DNA of 64,000 nucleotides from Tridacna crocea (GCA_943736015.1 OX031058.1:2185001-2249000), one strand, 5' to 3'; shown: positions 1 to 10,619, counted from the stretch's first letter. A program made the numbers and translations. Notes: generated by a model from the sequence alone, not told the origin.

Positions 1-93
1 CACAAGTTCTGGTTAAGTTCACAGGGAGCAGTATCCGAATTTGAATTTTGCTTTGAATTTGGTCTGGTCCAAAATTTGCCGTCTGGGAAAGGG
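1..93 (+). repeat. MITE family A, partial copy
   Basis: Right-hand end of the family A element described at 1154..1371. It ends in a diverged terminal inverted repeat (gggaaaggg) followed by TTAA at 94-97. The left half lies outside the window. Confidence 0.6.
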
Positions 94-179
94 TTAAATT
101 GTTACCAAACATCAAATTCATTGACTCAACCGAATTGAAAGCAATTAGAGTCAACAAATTAAATTTAACTCGCATGTTT

Positions 180-1150
180 GTACTTGTTTTTGATGGGTAA
201 AAAACATTGTAGAAAAAGGAGAAAATGCTGGTCAGCAACATTTCTCTTTTACCTAAAATGTTTTCGAAAGTTTTTTCTATCTTTACAAGGGTCGTAAAAA
301 CAAAAGATTTCTCTCAGTAGCCTGTCTAGAAGACAGAGTATGGAGAGGAACAGGGAAATATCCACAAATCAGAAATGTAAAGATACAATTCAAAATTTGT
401 TCAAAATGTTAGTAAGTTGTCAAATCATTTTTAAGAGTGAAATGTCGAAGAGAAGAAGTGTACGGGATAAAAGCTGTAACATAGGTTTACTGTCACAAAC
501 AAACATTACAGAGTAAAGGGGTGAGATATGCAAATGTTATGTAACCATTTCCTGTATTGTTTCAACTGGCCGGTGATGGATTAACATTTATGACCATGAC
601 TAGGGGTAGCCAGATACTGACTTCACCCTTTACCATGCAAACCCTAGGTCTAGTTTCCAATACCCAAAGAAGGAGTGTTTGAAAAACAGTGTGGGAAGAA
701 AAAGATGTTTACTGTTTAAGGGCAAATCCTAATATATTTTGACCATACTGTTTTTTACTCCAATCAGCTGCAAATATTTTTGGTTCACAATTCTTTTGTT
801 GTCTGCAAATGCTTTCAATTTGAACCAGTCTAAAATTTTTGTGTTTGGTGAATGGTCACTTGACCCTTTGTTTTTTACAACCCTGAGACAGAAGCCTTTT
901 GAAAACATTGTGGAAAAGGAAGAAAAAGCTGAAACACTTGAAAGTTAACATCATTTGAACAATCCAGACTTTGGTACTTGCAAAACCTATGTTATGAATT
1001 TGGATGAATATGTTATGTTGTTGCCTTTGAAAACATTGTGAGGAAAAGAGAAAATGCTAAGATTTTCTCCTTTTCCCATAATGTTTTCCATCCTTTCCAA
1101 ATCAAATTTCATTTCAACTTTTTGATTACCATTTTTTGTCACGTGCAAAT
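180..1150 (+). repeat. cluster of MITE family A fragments
   Basis: At least four decayed pieces of the family A hairpin element lie in tandem. Hairpin cores are recognisable near 200-300, 660-720, 890-945 and 1025-1095. Right-arm text (caaatgctttcaatttg..cagtctaaaattttt) is visible at 805-845, and head text (gaccctttg..acaaccctgag) at 860-895. I see no gene here; short open frames are MITE sequence. Confidence 0.7.
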
Positions 1151-1153
1151 TAA

Positions 1154-1371
1154 CCCTTTACCAAACAATCCCTGGTTTTTACAACCCTGAGATGGAAGCC
1201 TTTTTAAAACATTGTGGGAAAAGGAGAGAATGCTGGTAACCAACATTTTCTTCTTATCCTACAATGTTTTCTATCCTGGTGGAAACAAATTTCAATATTT
1301 CAGTTAGGCTTACTTTGTTTGCAAATGCTTTTAATTTGGACCATTCTAAAATTTTGTCTCTTGGTAAAGGG
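1154..1371 (+). mobile_element. MITE family A, complete copy (TTAA target, CCCTTT terminus)
   Basis: This is the best-bounded copy in the window. It begins CCCTTTACCAAAC, ends ttggtaaaggg, and is flanked by TTAA at 1150-1153 and 1372-1375. A central near-palindrome (aaaacattgtgggaaaagg / cctacaatgtttt) would fold into a hairpin. TTAA duplication together with a CCC-starting terminus is the known signature of the piggyBac superfamily, so I infer a non-autonomous piggyBac-like element. No transposase for it is visible in the window. Confidence 0.75.
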
Positions 1372-1493
1372 TTAAATGTTGAAAACATTTGGGGAAAAAA
1401 AAGGGAGAAAACGGCACCAATTTCTCCTTTGTCCAGAATGTAGATCTAGAAAAGGATAAAATATTACGAAAAACAATTAAAGGAATTACTGAC

Positions 1494-1852
1494 CACATGT
1501 TTGTTTTTCTTTTTGGAGATTGCCATTGCGGAATGTCTCTCTTATGGCCTATCTTATTTCGACTCGGAGTTTCGAACAATGTCGGCACAGCATCAGGTTT
1601 TAATTGCAGCCTAATATTCCTATAACCAACTTCTTTTACGAGTTTTGGACTTAATAAGAACTGACTGTCCTCGAAGTGTTTCAGACACAATTTGGAATGA
1701 ACTGATGGCACAAAATCCTCCGTTACTGTCCGGACCCGGTTTAAACGTTGAATCCATAGTTTCCTCCTTTTTAATTCCTTCGGAAATTTGAACATACTAA
1801 TTCTATGTGTTCCTGATTCGACGATGAAGCCATAGGCTGCACAATTTACCAT
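1494..1852 (-). CDS. THAP-domain exon, probable first coding exon, one zinc ligand missing
   Basis: Starts at ATG 1852 with MVNCAAYG, the usual opening of a THAP zinc finger. It continues with FKFPKELKRRKLW around residues 21-33 and LCLKHF at 55-60, matching the C2CH THAP pattern (sequence-specific DNA binding, often in P-element-derived proteins). The second zinc cysteine, expected at residue 9 (YGC), is Phe (TTC), which should disable metal binding unless an alternative splice supplies it. A GTCAGT donor at 1493 would end the exon after about 119 codons. Beyond it the open frame runs into MITE sequence. Any further exons lie in the MITE cluster or to the left of the window. It could be the first exon of a host THAP gene, or a decayed copy. 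Confidence 0.6.
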
Positions 1853-2160
1853 TTTTTTCGGCTGAATTCTGTGTTAATACTCAGATATCTGCGTATAATC
1901 ATCAGCGTCCCTACTTATTTCCACTGACTGTAAACACAGGCTTACGCGACTATGACGTCACACAGGTACGGAAGATAAGCGAACCAGGGGAAGTAAGCCA
2001 TGCACCATTTTTGGGGCCGTATATCAGCGTGACAATTCGAGCGTGATTTATGGCATGTTACAGAGTGGTATTTATGAAAACTGATGGACACGTGTTTACT
2101 AACATCATTTGCAGCTGATTGGAGCAAAAAAACAGTATGGTCAAAAAATCTTAGGATTTG

Positions 2161-3153
2161 CCCTTTAATGGTTCGACGAGCTTTTGCTCTTGAAATACGG
2201 AATAGGTTATGATTTTCCTTGGTAGGTCTGAGGCTAAACTTTCTAAGGGCTTGTTTTCTGTCTCTGATAGCCTGTTTACAATCATCATTGTACCAAGGCT
2301 TGTCAGGACGTTTTGGACTCGACGAGGTCTGAGGCACGGACTGTTTAGCCGCATCAATTAATAGAGAAGTGAAAAGTTTTGCAGGATCATCGCAATCTCC
2401 AAATTTTTCATGTGTAATGGTCTGTTCACATAGGGTTTCAAATTTATTCCAATTAGCTGTCGAAAGCTTCCATTTCTGTGGTCGAACACTGCTGGATGGT
2501 TGTGTAGATGAAAAGGTAATGGGGAAGTGATCACTTCCACACAGATCCTCAGTCACTTTCCAAGTGAAATTGGGAAGTAAGACTGGGCTGCATAATGTTA
2601 AATCAATGGAAGAGTAAGATCCAGTTGCTGGATGCAAGTAGGTTTTGGACTTATTATCATTCATGAAAGACAAAGAGTTGTTGGAAATGAAGTTTTCCAA
2701 CTGCAGACCTCTCTGGTTGGTGTCCTCGCAACCCCACATAACATTATGACCATTAAAGTCCCCAGCAAGAATAAAGGGGGATGGCAATTGCGAAATGAGA
2801 TCATTCAGATTTGTCTCATTGATAGGTGTGCTTGGGGGAAGATATAAAGAACACAGTGTAATAGCACTGTGTAAAGATAATCTGACAGCAACAGCTTGCA
2901 AGTTTGTATTAAGAGAGATAACTTTGTGAGGAATATTGTTATTAACAATAACTGAAACACCACCTCTGGCTTTTTCGCCTTCGGTAAAGATCTTATTATA
3001 AATTGAATGATATTTGATAGTGATATCATCGTCCCGTTTAAGGAAGGTTTCTTGCAGACAAACAGCAACTGGTTTGTGATTATTGATTAAAAGGGAAAGT
3101 TCGTCAAAGTTTGGCTTCAGACCTCGACAATTCCACTGGATTATGGTATCCAT
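2161..3153 (-). CDS. retrotransposon ORF2, N-terminal apurinic endonuclease part
   Basis: ATG at 3153 opens MDTIIQWNCRGLK, the first catalytic block of APE-type endonucleases. The metal-binding Glu is in CLQETFLK. Then come GGVSVIVNNN, the catalytic AGDFNGHN block, and SDHFPITF with the terminal catalytic Asp-His pair. The domain nicks target DNA to prime reverse transcription. The frame is intact for about 330 residues and then leaves homology with its sister copy. An upstream in-frame ATG at 3210 exists, but the MDTIIQ start matches the sister copy. The coding sequence after 2161 towards 1942 is unrelated flanking DNA. Confidence 0.85.
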
Positions 3154-3225
3154 AGTAAATGAGGAAAGTATAAAAGCTAAAGTAAAACAAGAGGCCGTAA
3201 ACCTAATCATTTTAAAATAGATTTG

Positions 3226-4728
3226 TTAAGATTTCATTACAGTTGTCTCGGGTTTGGACGAGTGCCAAGTATCAACATCCTTGTTCCAAGGATCTTTCGA
3301 ATTTGACCAATTAGAGGCTTCTGAATCCTCACCTTCCAGATTTTTAGCATCTGCATCCATGTCTTCTAACTCCGAAAATCTGTTGGAGGTAGGGACAGGA
3401 TCATTCAATCTGACAGTGATTTTACAGGATCCATGGGTATCTCTGGGTTGTGATTTAGATCTCGAAGATCTTTTAGGAGATCGGGGTGCATGATTGGATT
3501 TGTTACCTTTTGATAGAACAACAGATTGAGCTGTAGACTGTGAAGATTGAGTTTGGGGTTTCTTTGGAGGCTGTTGTGAAAGGGGAGATAGCTTTGGAGC
3601 TTTTTCCGAAGAGATATTTTGCAAAGAGGTAGATGGTTTTGGAGTTTTTTGTGAAGAAATATTTAGGGAAGAGGTAGATGGTGTTTTCAGGGTATTGGAT
3701 GGAGTAGTAGGTTTAGGTTTAGGTTGTGTCTGTTTTGGAGGTTCAGAAGGTTGAATGTCAGGGAGTAAGCTCTTCAACTCATTGGCTATTTCTGGAAACT
3801 TTTCAAGAAGTTTCTTTGCCAAGAGTTCACAAGTAGAGCAATGTTCCTGACTAGATGTTGCAGATGACACTCTTGCATAAGATGTTGAACTATTCAACAA
3901 CGTTTGGTCATTTCTGCGTTTCTCAGCTATCTTCCGCGCCTCAATAAAACTGACGTTTTCCTTATATTTTATTGAAAGAACTTCTTTTTCTTCTTTCCAG
4001 ACTGAACAGTCTTTAGAAAAGGTTGGATGAGGGCACTTGCAATTAAAGCAGAGCACAGGGCTATTGCAAGTATTAGGTTCATGATCAGAGCCCTCAAAAG
4101 CACATTTTGGACATACGGGCGTGCTCTTGCAATTACTTTCGTGATGGCCATACCTCTGGCATCTGTAACAGCGCAAAGGGTTAGGCACATACACGTCAAC
4201 CTTTACAGACTGGAATCCTATTTTAATAGAAGCAGGAAGAATAGGTGAAGAAAAAGTAAGGATATAGGTATTTGTATCCCTACGTACACCATTTCTGAAC
4301 ACGGAGATTCTTTTGACCTCAGACACAGCTTGAGATTTGAGATTACTTTTAATCTCCTCTACTGAGTCACAGTAGGACAGCTCCTTACACCTGATGACTC
4401 CTTTGCTGGTGTTTAAAGTTTTATGTTGATAAATTTTGACATCCAGATTGAAAAAAAATTTATGTGCAAGGAGATTTTTAGTCTGTTGTTGAGAAAGGCA
4501 TTCAACAAGCAGGGTTTCATTCTTTAATTTTTTTACTGATTTTGGTGTTCCCAAAATGGAGGAGATTGTTTTTTCTATTACGAAAGGAGAAAGTTTTGTT
4601 ACGGGTTTAGATGAGTCAACTGCCTCAATTACAATGAAACGTGGAAATGTTGAAGTTGTATTGAAAGAAATCTCGGAATCTGAATCAGAATCAGAAAGAA
4701 CACGCTTGGCTTTCTTTTGTGTTGACAT
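3226..4728 (-). CDS. retrotransposon ORF1, Gag-like zinc-knuckle protein
   Basis: 500 residues, uninterrupted. The acidic/serine N-terminus (SDSDSDSE) is followed by an RNA-binding-like domain and three cysteine clusters at about residues 187-245: CYRCQRYGHHESNC, CPKCAFEGSDHEPNTC and CFNCKCPHPTFSKDC. These bind retrotransposon RNA. The Pro/Ser/Lys-rich repeats after residue 320 (SSLNISSQKTPKPS, SLQNISSEKAPKLS) look like a low-complexity linker. It closely matches the broken ORF1 at 9.0-10.55 kb, and this copy is the intact one. ORF2 starts about 70 bases downstream, a usual spacing for two-ORF LINEs. Confidence 0.88.
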   Translation of the reverse strand: MSTQKKAKRVLSDSDSDSEISFNTTSTFPRFIVIEAVDSSKPVTKLSPFVIEKTISSILGTPKSVKKLKNETLLVECLSQQQTKNLLAHKFFFNLDVKIYQHKTLNTSKGVIRCKELSYCDSVEEIKSNLKSQAVSEVKRISVFRNGVRRDTNTYILTFSSPILPASIKIGFQSVKVDVYVPNPLRCYRCQRYGHHESNCKSTPVCPKCAFEGSDHEPNTCNSPVLCFNCKCPHPTFSKDCSVWKEEKEVLSIKYKENVSFIEARKIAEKRRNDQTLLNSSTSYARVSSATSSQEHCSTCELLAKKLLEKFPEIANELKSLLPDIQPSEPPKQTQPKPKPTTPSNTLKTPSTSSLNISSQKTPKPSTSLQNISSEKAPKLSPLSQQPPKKPQTQSSQSTAQSVVLSKGNKSNHAPRSPKRSSRSKSQPRDTHGSCKITVRLNDPVPTSNRFSELEDMDADAKNLEGEDSEASNWSNSKDPWNKDVDTWHSSKPETTVMKS

Positions 4729-5325
4729 GTTTGTTTATTATTGTTCATCACCGATGCTCCCCACCCGCCCCGGAGCCCAACAAGGGGACACGATCTGGGG
4801 AAACCCAACTCAGACCATGACAAGGATACATCGGTGATATGCTCGAAGTGAAAGGGCTAGACCGGACAATTGTAGGCCCGTAGAATGTCATACCAAGCAT
4901 AGACTATCCTTGGGCATTTACAAGTGTCAATCAAACACCATGCTTTCACCCGATTAGCCCATGAGCCACCGCCTTCTAGGGTATTGATATATATAGCGTA
5001 GGATAGAAAAGAAATGATGTATCTGAGTATGTGTGTAACAGAAAAAAGAAAAACACCCTAGGGCTTGGCGTGACCAGCCGATTGATCAGAACGGGCCTTC
5101 CTGACCCCTCGTTTAGTTCAGTTCAAGGCCAAAGCAGTGTGTTGCAAAAACAGAGCTATTAAAGGGCCATACCCTGAATTCACTCAACAGCCAGGATCCC
5201 GTCATCGAACGACACGAGTTGCAGCCTACGGCAAACAGGCAGGCACAGTGGGGGGGTCTTACCCCTGCTGTAGTGCGACAGCTGAGCTATTTCTATCCCC
5301 CCGCCCAGCTGGGGGTATTGTAAGT
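4729..5325 (-). promoter_or_regulatory. retrotransposon 5' leader
   Basis: Non-coding and less AT-rich than its surroundings. It is the reverse-strand counterpart of 8405-9026: both contain gatagaaatagctcag, gcctgcctgtttgccgt, gacgggatcctgg and gatcaatcggctggtca in the same order. I/jockey-type elements carry an internal promoter at the very 5' end, so this block is inferred to hold it. The outer border is set by where the two copies stop matching, near the GC-rich cccccgcccag at about 5320. Confidence 0.65.
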
Positions 5326-5499
5326 TTGAACATACTGTATACCAGTACATGCGATATCTTATGTAAAGTAAACAAACAGGATACATGCAACATGAAAAAA
5401 CTTCTTAAGTTCGTGCAGTTATTATCGTAATTTTTGGAGATATTCCAGGTATTACCCAAGTCTCTGTATAAACTTATAAACTAAAAAAGCCCAAAATCT

Positions 5500-5742
5500 A
5501 AATGCGACCAGCCGATTGCACTAGACCGGGCCCATCTAGGCTCTCGTTTACACCGAAGCCGAGACCGAAGCAGTGTCTTGAAGAGCTGGAGATCCCTGGG
5601 CTCCCCTCAACTGCCAGGACCCCCTTTTCCGGCTTACGAGTCTCCACCCACGGCAAACAGGCGGGTCCACTGGTGGGGTCTTACCACTCTGCAGGACGGC
5701 AGCCGGCGAATTCTACCCCCCGTCTGGCTGAGGGTCATACTG
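5500..5742 (-). repeat. second, diverged retrotransposon leader block
   Basis: Read on the minus strand, this block repeats the architecture of 4729-5325: gcctgtttgccgtgggtg, a cctggcagttgag block, gcttcggtctcgg and caatcggctggtc. It differs at many positions. It sits about 180 bp upstream of the retrotransposon start in the same orientation. It is either a second promoter monomer or an orphan 5' end of a related subfamily. Confidence 0.6.
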
Positions 5743-5769
5743 CTTTTGAAATTCAGTGGTTCTGAAATA

Positions 5770-7070
5770 TCTTGAAAGTCTGTTTTACCACGGACAAGTT
5801 ATGATTACAAATTAACTTGTCCGTATCTGAAACCCACTTGTCCGTATTTTGAAGTTAAATATAATAAGGATAAGACACAATATCTATATAGGATAAGACA
5901 CATTTATCAATATAACAGTAAATAAACAAATAATCACCATAACTTTTCAGTATTGACTATTACCACTGGCTTTTAAATTGAATGGTACTTTTAAGCCCTG
6001 AGTCGTAAATATGAGGGTAAAACTTCATATTAGGGTATGACAAGAATGGTTCAAAACTAGATGTATAGTAATCAATAGAGATGTTCTGCACAAAATAAGT
6101 ATGTTATATTAAGATACGTGTATATTTGGAAATTTACTGTTTATAGTCATTAAAAAGCTGAAAAGACGGTTTGAAAAGACTGATCGGACAATGTCAAAAG
6201 GAACACCGTGTTGTGTCATAGGTTTCTGTGATTTTTGCATCGAGCATCGTTTCATGTGTGTTGATTTATGGATAGGTTTTTGCGCGTGATTTAACAATAA
6301 TTTATCAATAAGGGCAACAAGTAACTTGAAACCCCTCATTTTACAAAAGTTAAGCGGATAATGGATATTTTTTTCATGTTTTTTGTTCTTATGTGATGTC
6401 TCGTGTGTAATCAAAATTTGTTACGTGTATTTCAATTCTATAACGTGATTTACACAATATTTGCATGAGTGGGAACACTGATTTTGCCTCGTCTAAAAAT
6501 ATGCTGCCCTTTAAATAACCCACTGCTCTGGTCCGCGAAAAGCGGAAACTCCTTTCATAGTTTACATACACAGATCGTCTGCATTTTTAGTTTAAACATA
6601 TTTTATTCATCAGTATATAACAAATAGTAACAAACGTAAGTCATATTACACATGTACTGAAGAAATGGATCAGAACGGAAGCTACAGCTTATAAAGTTCT
6701 TCTCCAATTTCCAGACAACGGTTATGGTACATATATTTCATAGTCAATGCGATAAAAATAATTTCAAAGTAGAAAGAAGTAGAAAGAAAACAATATTAAC
6801 AAGAACAAAGAGAAAGAAAAGAAAAATAGAAGTAGATTGAGACAGAATGGTCTGGAGCGTTAATGGTAAAGATTTATTAATCTATACAGATTACGAACTC
6901 ATAATACTTCCAACTTGACCAACACCTCTCTATTGACATTTTAAATTATGACATAAATTACAAGATCATCTGATAATGGTCATAAAAGACAATACACAAA
7001 AATGGCTTCGCAATAAATACAAAGAAAGACAGTAAACTTCCAACTTAAATGCGAAACCAAATAGTCATAA
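5770..7070. other. gene-free AT-rich stretch
   Basis: No convincing gene. A short perfect inverted repeat (cggacaagtta ... aacttgtccg) lies at 5791-5824, followed by a third cttgtccg at 5829. The part from about 6840 to 7079 is probably the 3' UTR of the minus-strand RT fragment that follows. The open frames at 6109-6571 (minus) show no domain or codon pattern I recognise. Confidence 0.5.
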
Positions 7071-7079
7071 TTACATTAA

Positions 7080-8245
7080 CTATACATTGCCAGAAAATCT
7101 TCCACTGTTACAGATATATGTATGCACCGCACTAAATATTCTTTGATTATCAGAAAGACTAAGATTTTCATTTCCGAAAAGAATGGTTTGAAGATTAAAT
7201 GTTGAAATATCATATATACTATGACTTGGACTAAGTCTGAAGTCACGATAAAATAAACACTCTAAAAAGTAGTGGTGCGTCGATTCGACATAACCACATC
7301 TACAGAGAGGTGAATCTACTAAATTTTTCAAGTACAGACGCTTATTAAGACTGCCACATCGGTTACGTAACCTAGAATGAATGACTGGCATTTTCCTGTC
7401 TCCAAAAATGTAAAGCTTACGTGGAACAGGTTTATCCATCCTCTGATACCCCGGGGTCTCCCTATTTGCTACGCTACGTCGACCCCTGGGACAATTAATT
7501 GAATTTCCCTCGCTTTACCGCTGGCCGAATGCTGGCTTTTCATTGGTTCCATCATCATTATGTGATGGGAGAGTGGACTGTACGCTATGACGTTTCGTAT
7601 CGATTTTCGGCGGCTGATTCAAAGTTTTATTAGTCAATTGTCCCAGGGGTCGATGTAGCGTAGCAAATAGGGAGACCCCGGGGTATCGGAGGATGAGGTT
7701 TATCTACATTTAAGCAGTATTTAAAAGATGACAGAGACTCCACATTCTTTATTTCATCTGGTAGTTTATTCCATTCATTGATTACAGCTGGCAAAAATGA
7801 ATTGCTATAGAGACTGGTTCTACATGCAATGGTCCTAAGATTATTCGGTCTTCGAAGATTATAAGCTGAAGAATTGCCAACCGTTGTCGGAACAAGATGA
7901 TTGAGATAATTTGCAGCAAGCCCATTTACCATTTTATAGAAGAGAATGGGTTTGTTCTTACGCCGTCTTTGACTTAGAGTTTCCAAACCAGCCTCCCGGT
8001 AACAAGTTTAGTGCAACTATCCGGGCAGCTTCGTGTTGCACTTTATCTAGTTGATCTTTTAACCCTTGAGAAAGATTATCCCATATAACATCGCCATATT
8101 CAAGAATGGGTCTGATAAATGAGAAATAAATTATTTGAAGTGAAAGTCGATCAAGTCGCAGTTTGATGAGATATATGTATACCAGAAAAACTTTAATTTT
8201 TTTTCTGTAAGCTGATAAACATAAGGAAAAGCTCACAGACAACCA
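7080..8245 (-). mobile_element. non-LTR reverse transcriptase tail (CR1/jockey-like), interrupted
   Basis: The C-terminal part of an RT survives in three pieces. 8245-7990 encodes IYFSFIRPILEYGDVIWDN and KVQHEAARIV. 7986-7705 encodes LETLSQRRRKNKPILFYKMVNG, YNLRRPNN, TSLYSNSFLPAVINEWNKLP. 7436-7080 encodes a ...SRLRNRCGSLNKRL domain and the CRCG..E..HH..LEC zinc-like motif. These motifs are typical of the post-RT region of CR1/jockey elements. About a dozen residues are lost, with a frameshift, near 7987. A MITE splits the frame at 7437-7695 (separate entry). Endonuclease and polymerase core are absent, as in ordinary 5'-truncated LINE copies. Confidence 0.85.
7437..7695. mobile_element. 259-bp MITE with long TIRs and 9-bp target duplication
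   Basis: The ends are CATCCTCTGATACCCCGGGG and the reverse complement of ccccggggtatcggaggatg. The inverted match runs about 55-60 bp with few mismatches. The element is flanked by aggtttatc at 7428-7436 and at 7696-7704. It carries no open frame. Long TIRs with a 9-bp duplication are the classic Mutator (MULE) signature, so a non-autonomous MULE is the likely class. Removing the element and one duplication restores the RT reading frame, which proves a clean insertion. Confidence 0.85.
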
Positions 8246-8404
8246 CAAGCTTTACACAATTACATGCTGCTTCACGAGTATTTCAATATTTTCATTTCTT
8301 TCAGGTGCTTGCATAAAATTACAAGTTTGTTTCATTCTGGAGGCCAGAAAAAAGCTACAATGTTGGTGGCTAGATAAAGAAGCGGTAAACTACCATAGAG
8401 TTTG

Positions 8405-9026
8405 AGGGCGGAGGGATAGAAATAGCTCAGCTGTCGCACTACAGGAGGGGTAAGACCTCCCCCTCCCCACACTGTGCCTGCCTGTTTGCCGTGGGCTGCA
8501 ACTCCTGTCGTTCGATGACGGGATCCTGGTGGTTGAGTGGATTCAGGGCTTGGTCCTTAGATAGCTTTGTTTACACAACACACCGCTTTGGCCCTGAATT
8601 GAGCTAGATGAGAGGTCAGGAAGACCCGTCCCGATCAATCGGCTGGTCATGCCTTGCCTTGGGGCATCTGATATACTTTTTCTTTTACATCTTTCTCTTA
8701 ATTAAATTTACCATCTTCTAAATCCACATAATTATCACACTCTTTCAGATGTTATATTTCTTGTTTAGCCCTAGAAAGCGGTGGCTCATGGGTCAATCGG
8801 GTGAAAGTTTTTTGGTATTTGACTGACATTTGTAACCTCTCAATGATCATCTAAGCTTTGTAGGACTTTCTGTGAGAATGCATCTGCCCAGTCTAGCCCT
8901 TTCATACCGAGTATACCATTGATGTATCCCTCTCATGGTCTGCGAATGGGTTTTCCCCAGACCATGTCCCCTCGTTGGGCTCCATGGCGGGTGGGGAGCA
9001 TCGGTGGTGAAACTTAACACACAAAC
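8405..9026 (+). promoter_or_regulatory. retrotransposon 5' leader
   Basis: Counterpart of 4729-5325. Shared blocks are gatagaaatagctcagctgt, gcctgcctgtttgccgt, gacgggatcctgg and gatcaatcggctggtca. A stop-rich region separates these from the ORF1 ATG at 9027. Internal promoter inferred from family knowledge only. Confidence 0.6.
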
Positions 9027-10554
9027 ATGGCATCCCCAAAAAAGGCCAAGCTCAATGAAAGCAAGTGCCCCCTGTCAGATAGTGAATCTGAAACGGAACC
9101 CTCTATTTCTAGTTCTTCTTTTCACTCAACACGTTTTATTGTCATCCAGTCCAAAGATCCTTCAAAACCTGTCACAAAGCTCTCTCCTTTCATAATTGAA
9201 AAACAAATATCTTGCATCCTTGGAACTCCAAAATCTATCTGTTAAAAAACTGAAAGACCAGACCGTCCTAGTTGAATGTTTTACTAATCAACAAGCACTG
9301 AATCTCTTGAAAAACACAAAATTCTTTGACATGGACGTTAAAATTTTCCCACGTCCTTCACTCAATTCTTGTAAAGGAGTAATTAGATGCAAAGAGCTTA
9401 CTTACTGCAACTCCTTACAAGAAATTAAAGACAATTTGAAACAACAAGGTGTATCCGATGTTCAGCGGATTTCTGTACGCAGAAATGGAGAACAGAGACT
9501 TACAAATACATACATTTTAACTTTTTCTTCACCTATTCTTCCAACGTCTATCAAGATAGGCTTCCAAGTAGTCAAAGTAGATGCGTATGTGCCAAACCCC
9601 TTGCGGTGTTTTAAATGCCAGCGGTACGGCCATCACATCAGTAAATGTCCGAACCAAGAAACATGCTCGAAATGTGCTCATCAAGGACCTGACCATGATA
9701 GTGCTACTTGTTCAAATCCTTCTCTCTGCATTAATTGCAAATTTCCACACTCTACTTTTTCAAAAGAGTGTCCAGTATGGAAGGAAGAAAAAGAAATTCT
9801 TTCCATTCAATATAACAATAATGTTAGCTTTCCAGAGGCAAGGAAAATATTTGAACAACGCAAGAAAACCTCTTCTGGTCCTAGTTATGCAGGTGTTGTT
9901 GGCTCGTCAACTGAAAAGGACAACTGCAGCACTTGTAAAATTCTTGCGAAAGTTCTACGTCAAAGATTTTCTGATGTAGCTTCTGAGCTGAGAGAACTTT
10001 TCCCTCCATCCACCTTGTCCAAACTAATTCCGGACTCTCCATCTGCATCTAAAACAAACACAACCTCTTCGGCATCCTCAAAACCCACAAACTCTCACAA
10101 TAGTTCTTCTCAAAAAACTGCAAAGCCATCTACACCTTCACAAAATTCTTCACTGAAAACTTCAAAGCCATCTCCCTCTTCACATCCCTCTTCACAACAG
10201 CCTCTTAAGAAACCACAACCTCCATCTTCACAGTCTACAACAAAACCTAACGTCTAATCTAAGGATAACAATCCCAACCATACACCCCGACCTCCTAAAA
10301 GGTCTTCTTCCAAATCCAAACCACAATCTAGAGATAACCCAGGATCTTGTGAAATCACAGTTAAAGTAAATGATCCTGTCCCTACCTCCAACAGATTTTC
10401 GGAGATAGTGGACATGGATGCAGATGCTGAAGATCTGGAAGGTGAGGCTTCAGATTCAGAAACCTCTATATGGTCCACTTCCAAAGATCCTTGGGACAAG
10501 GATGCTGACACTTGGCACACGACCAAACCCGAGACATCTGTAATTAATTCTTAA
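9027..10554 (+). pseudogene. retrotransposon ORF1, frameshifted and prematurely stopped
   Basis: Begins MASPKKAKLNESK. The frame is lost near 9235, where ATCT is tandemly duplicated (aaaatctatctgtt; the intact sister has no second ATCT), and resumes in the next frame. The zinc knuckles CFKCQRYGHHISKC, CSKCAHQGPDHDSATC and CINCKFPHSTFSKEC follow at 9605-9775. A TAA at 10255 interrupts the Ser/Pro/Lys-rich tail, which otherwise continues in frame to the natural stop at 10552. The product would be an RNA-binding Gag-like protein. Confidence 0.85.
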
Positions 10555-10619
10555 CCAATCTATTTTAAAATACATATGCCTCATGTTTTACTTTAGCTTT
10601 TATACTTTCCTCATGCACT

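Larger units (their letters stand above)
2161..5325 (-). mobile_element. I/jockey-type non-LTR retrotransposon, 3'-truncated copy
   Basis: Minus-strand element with a roughly 600-bp GC-richer leader (4729-5325), ORF1 (3226..4728) and the endonuclease part of ORF2 (2161..3153). Homology to the plus-strand copy at 8.4-13.6 kb stops after RRTIKG at 2161, so the RT, RNase H and 3' UTR are missing. Losing the 3' end while keeping the 5' end is the reverse of ordinary target-primed truncation and suggests a later deletion or recombination. Zinc-knuckle ORF1, APE endonuclease and (in the sister copy) RNase H point to the I superfamily; the Nimb or jockey clade of molluscs is my best guess. Confidence 0.85.
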
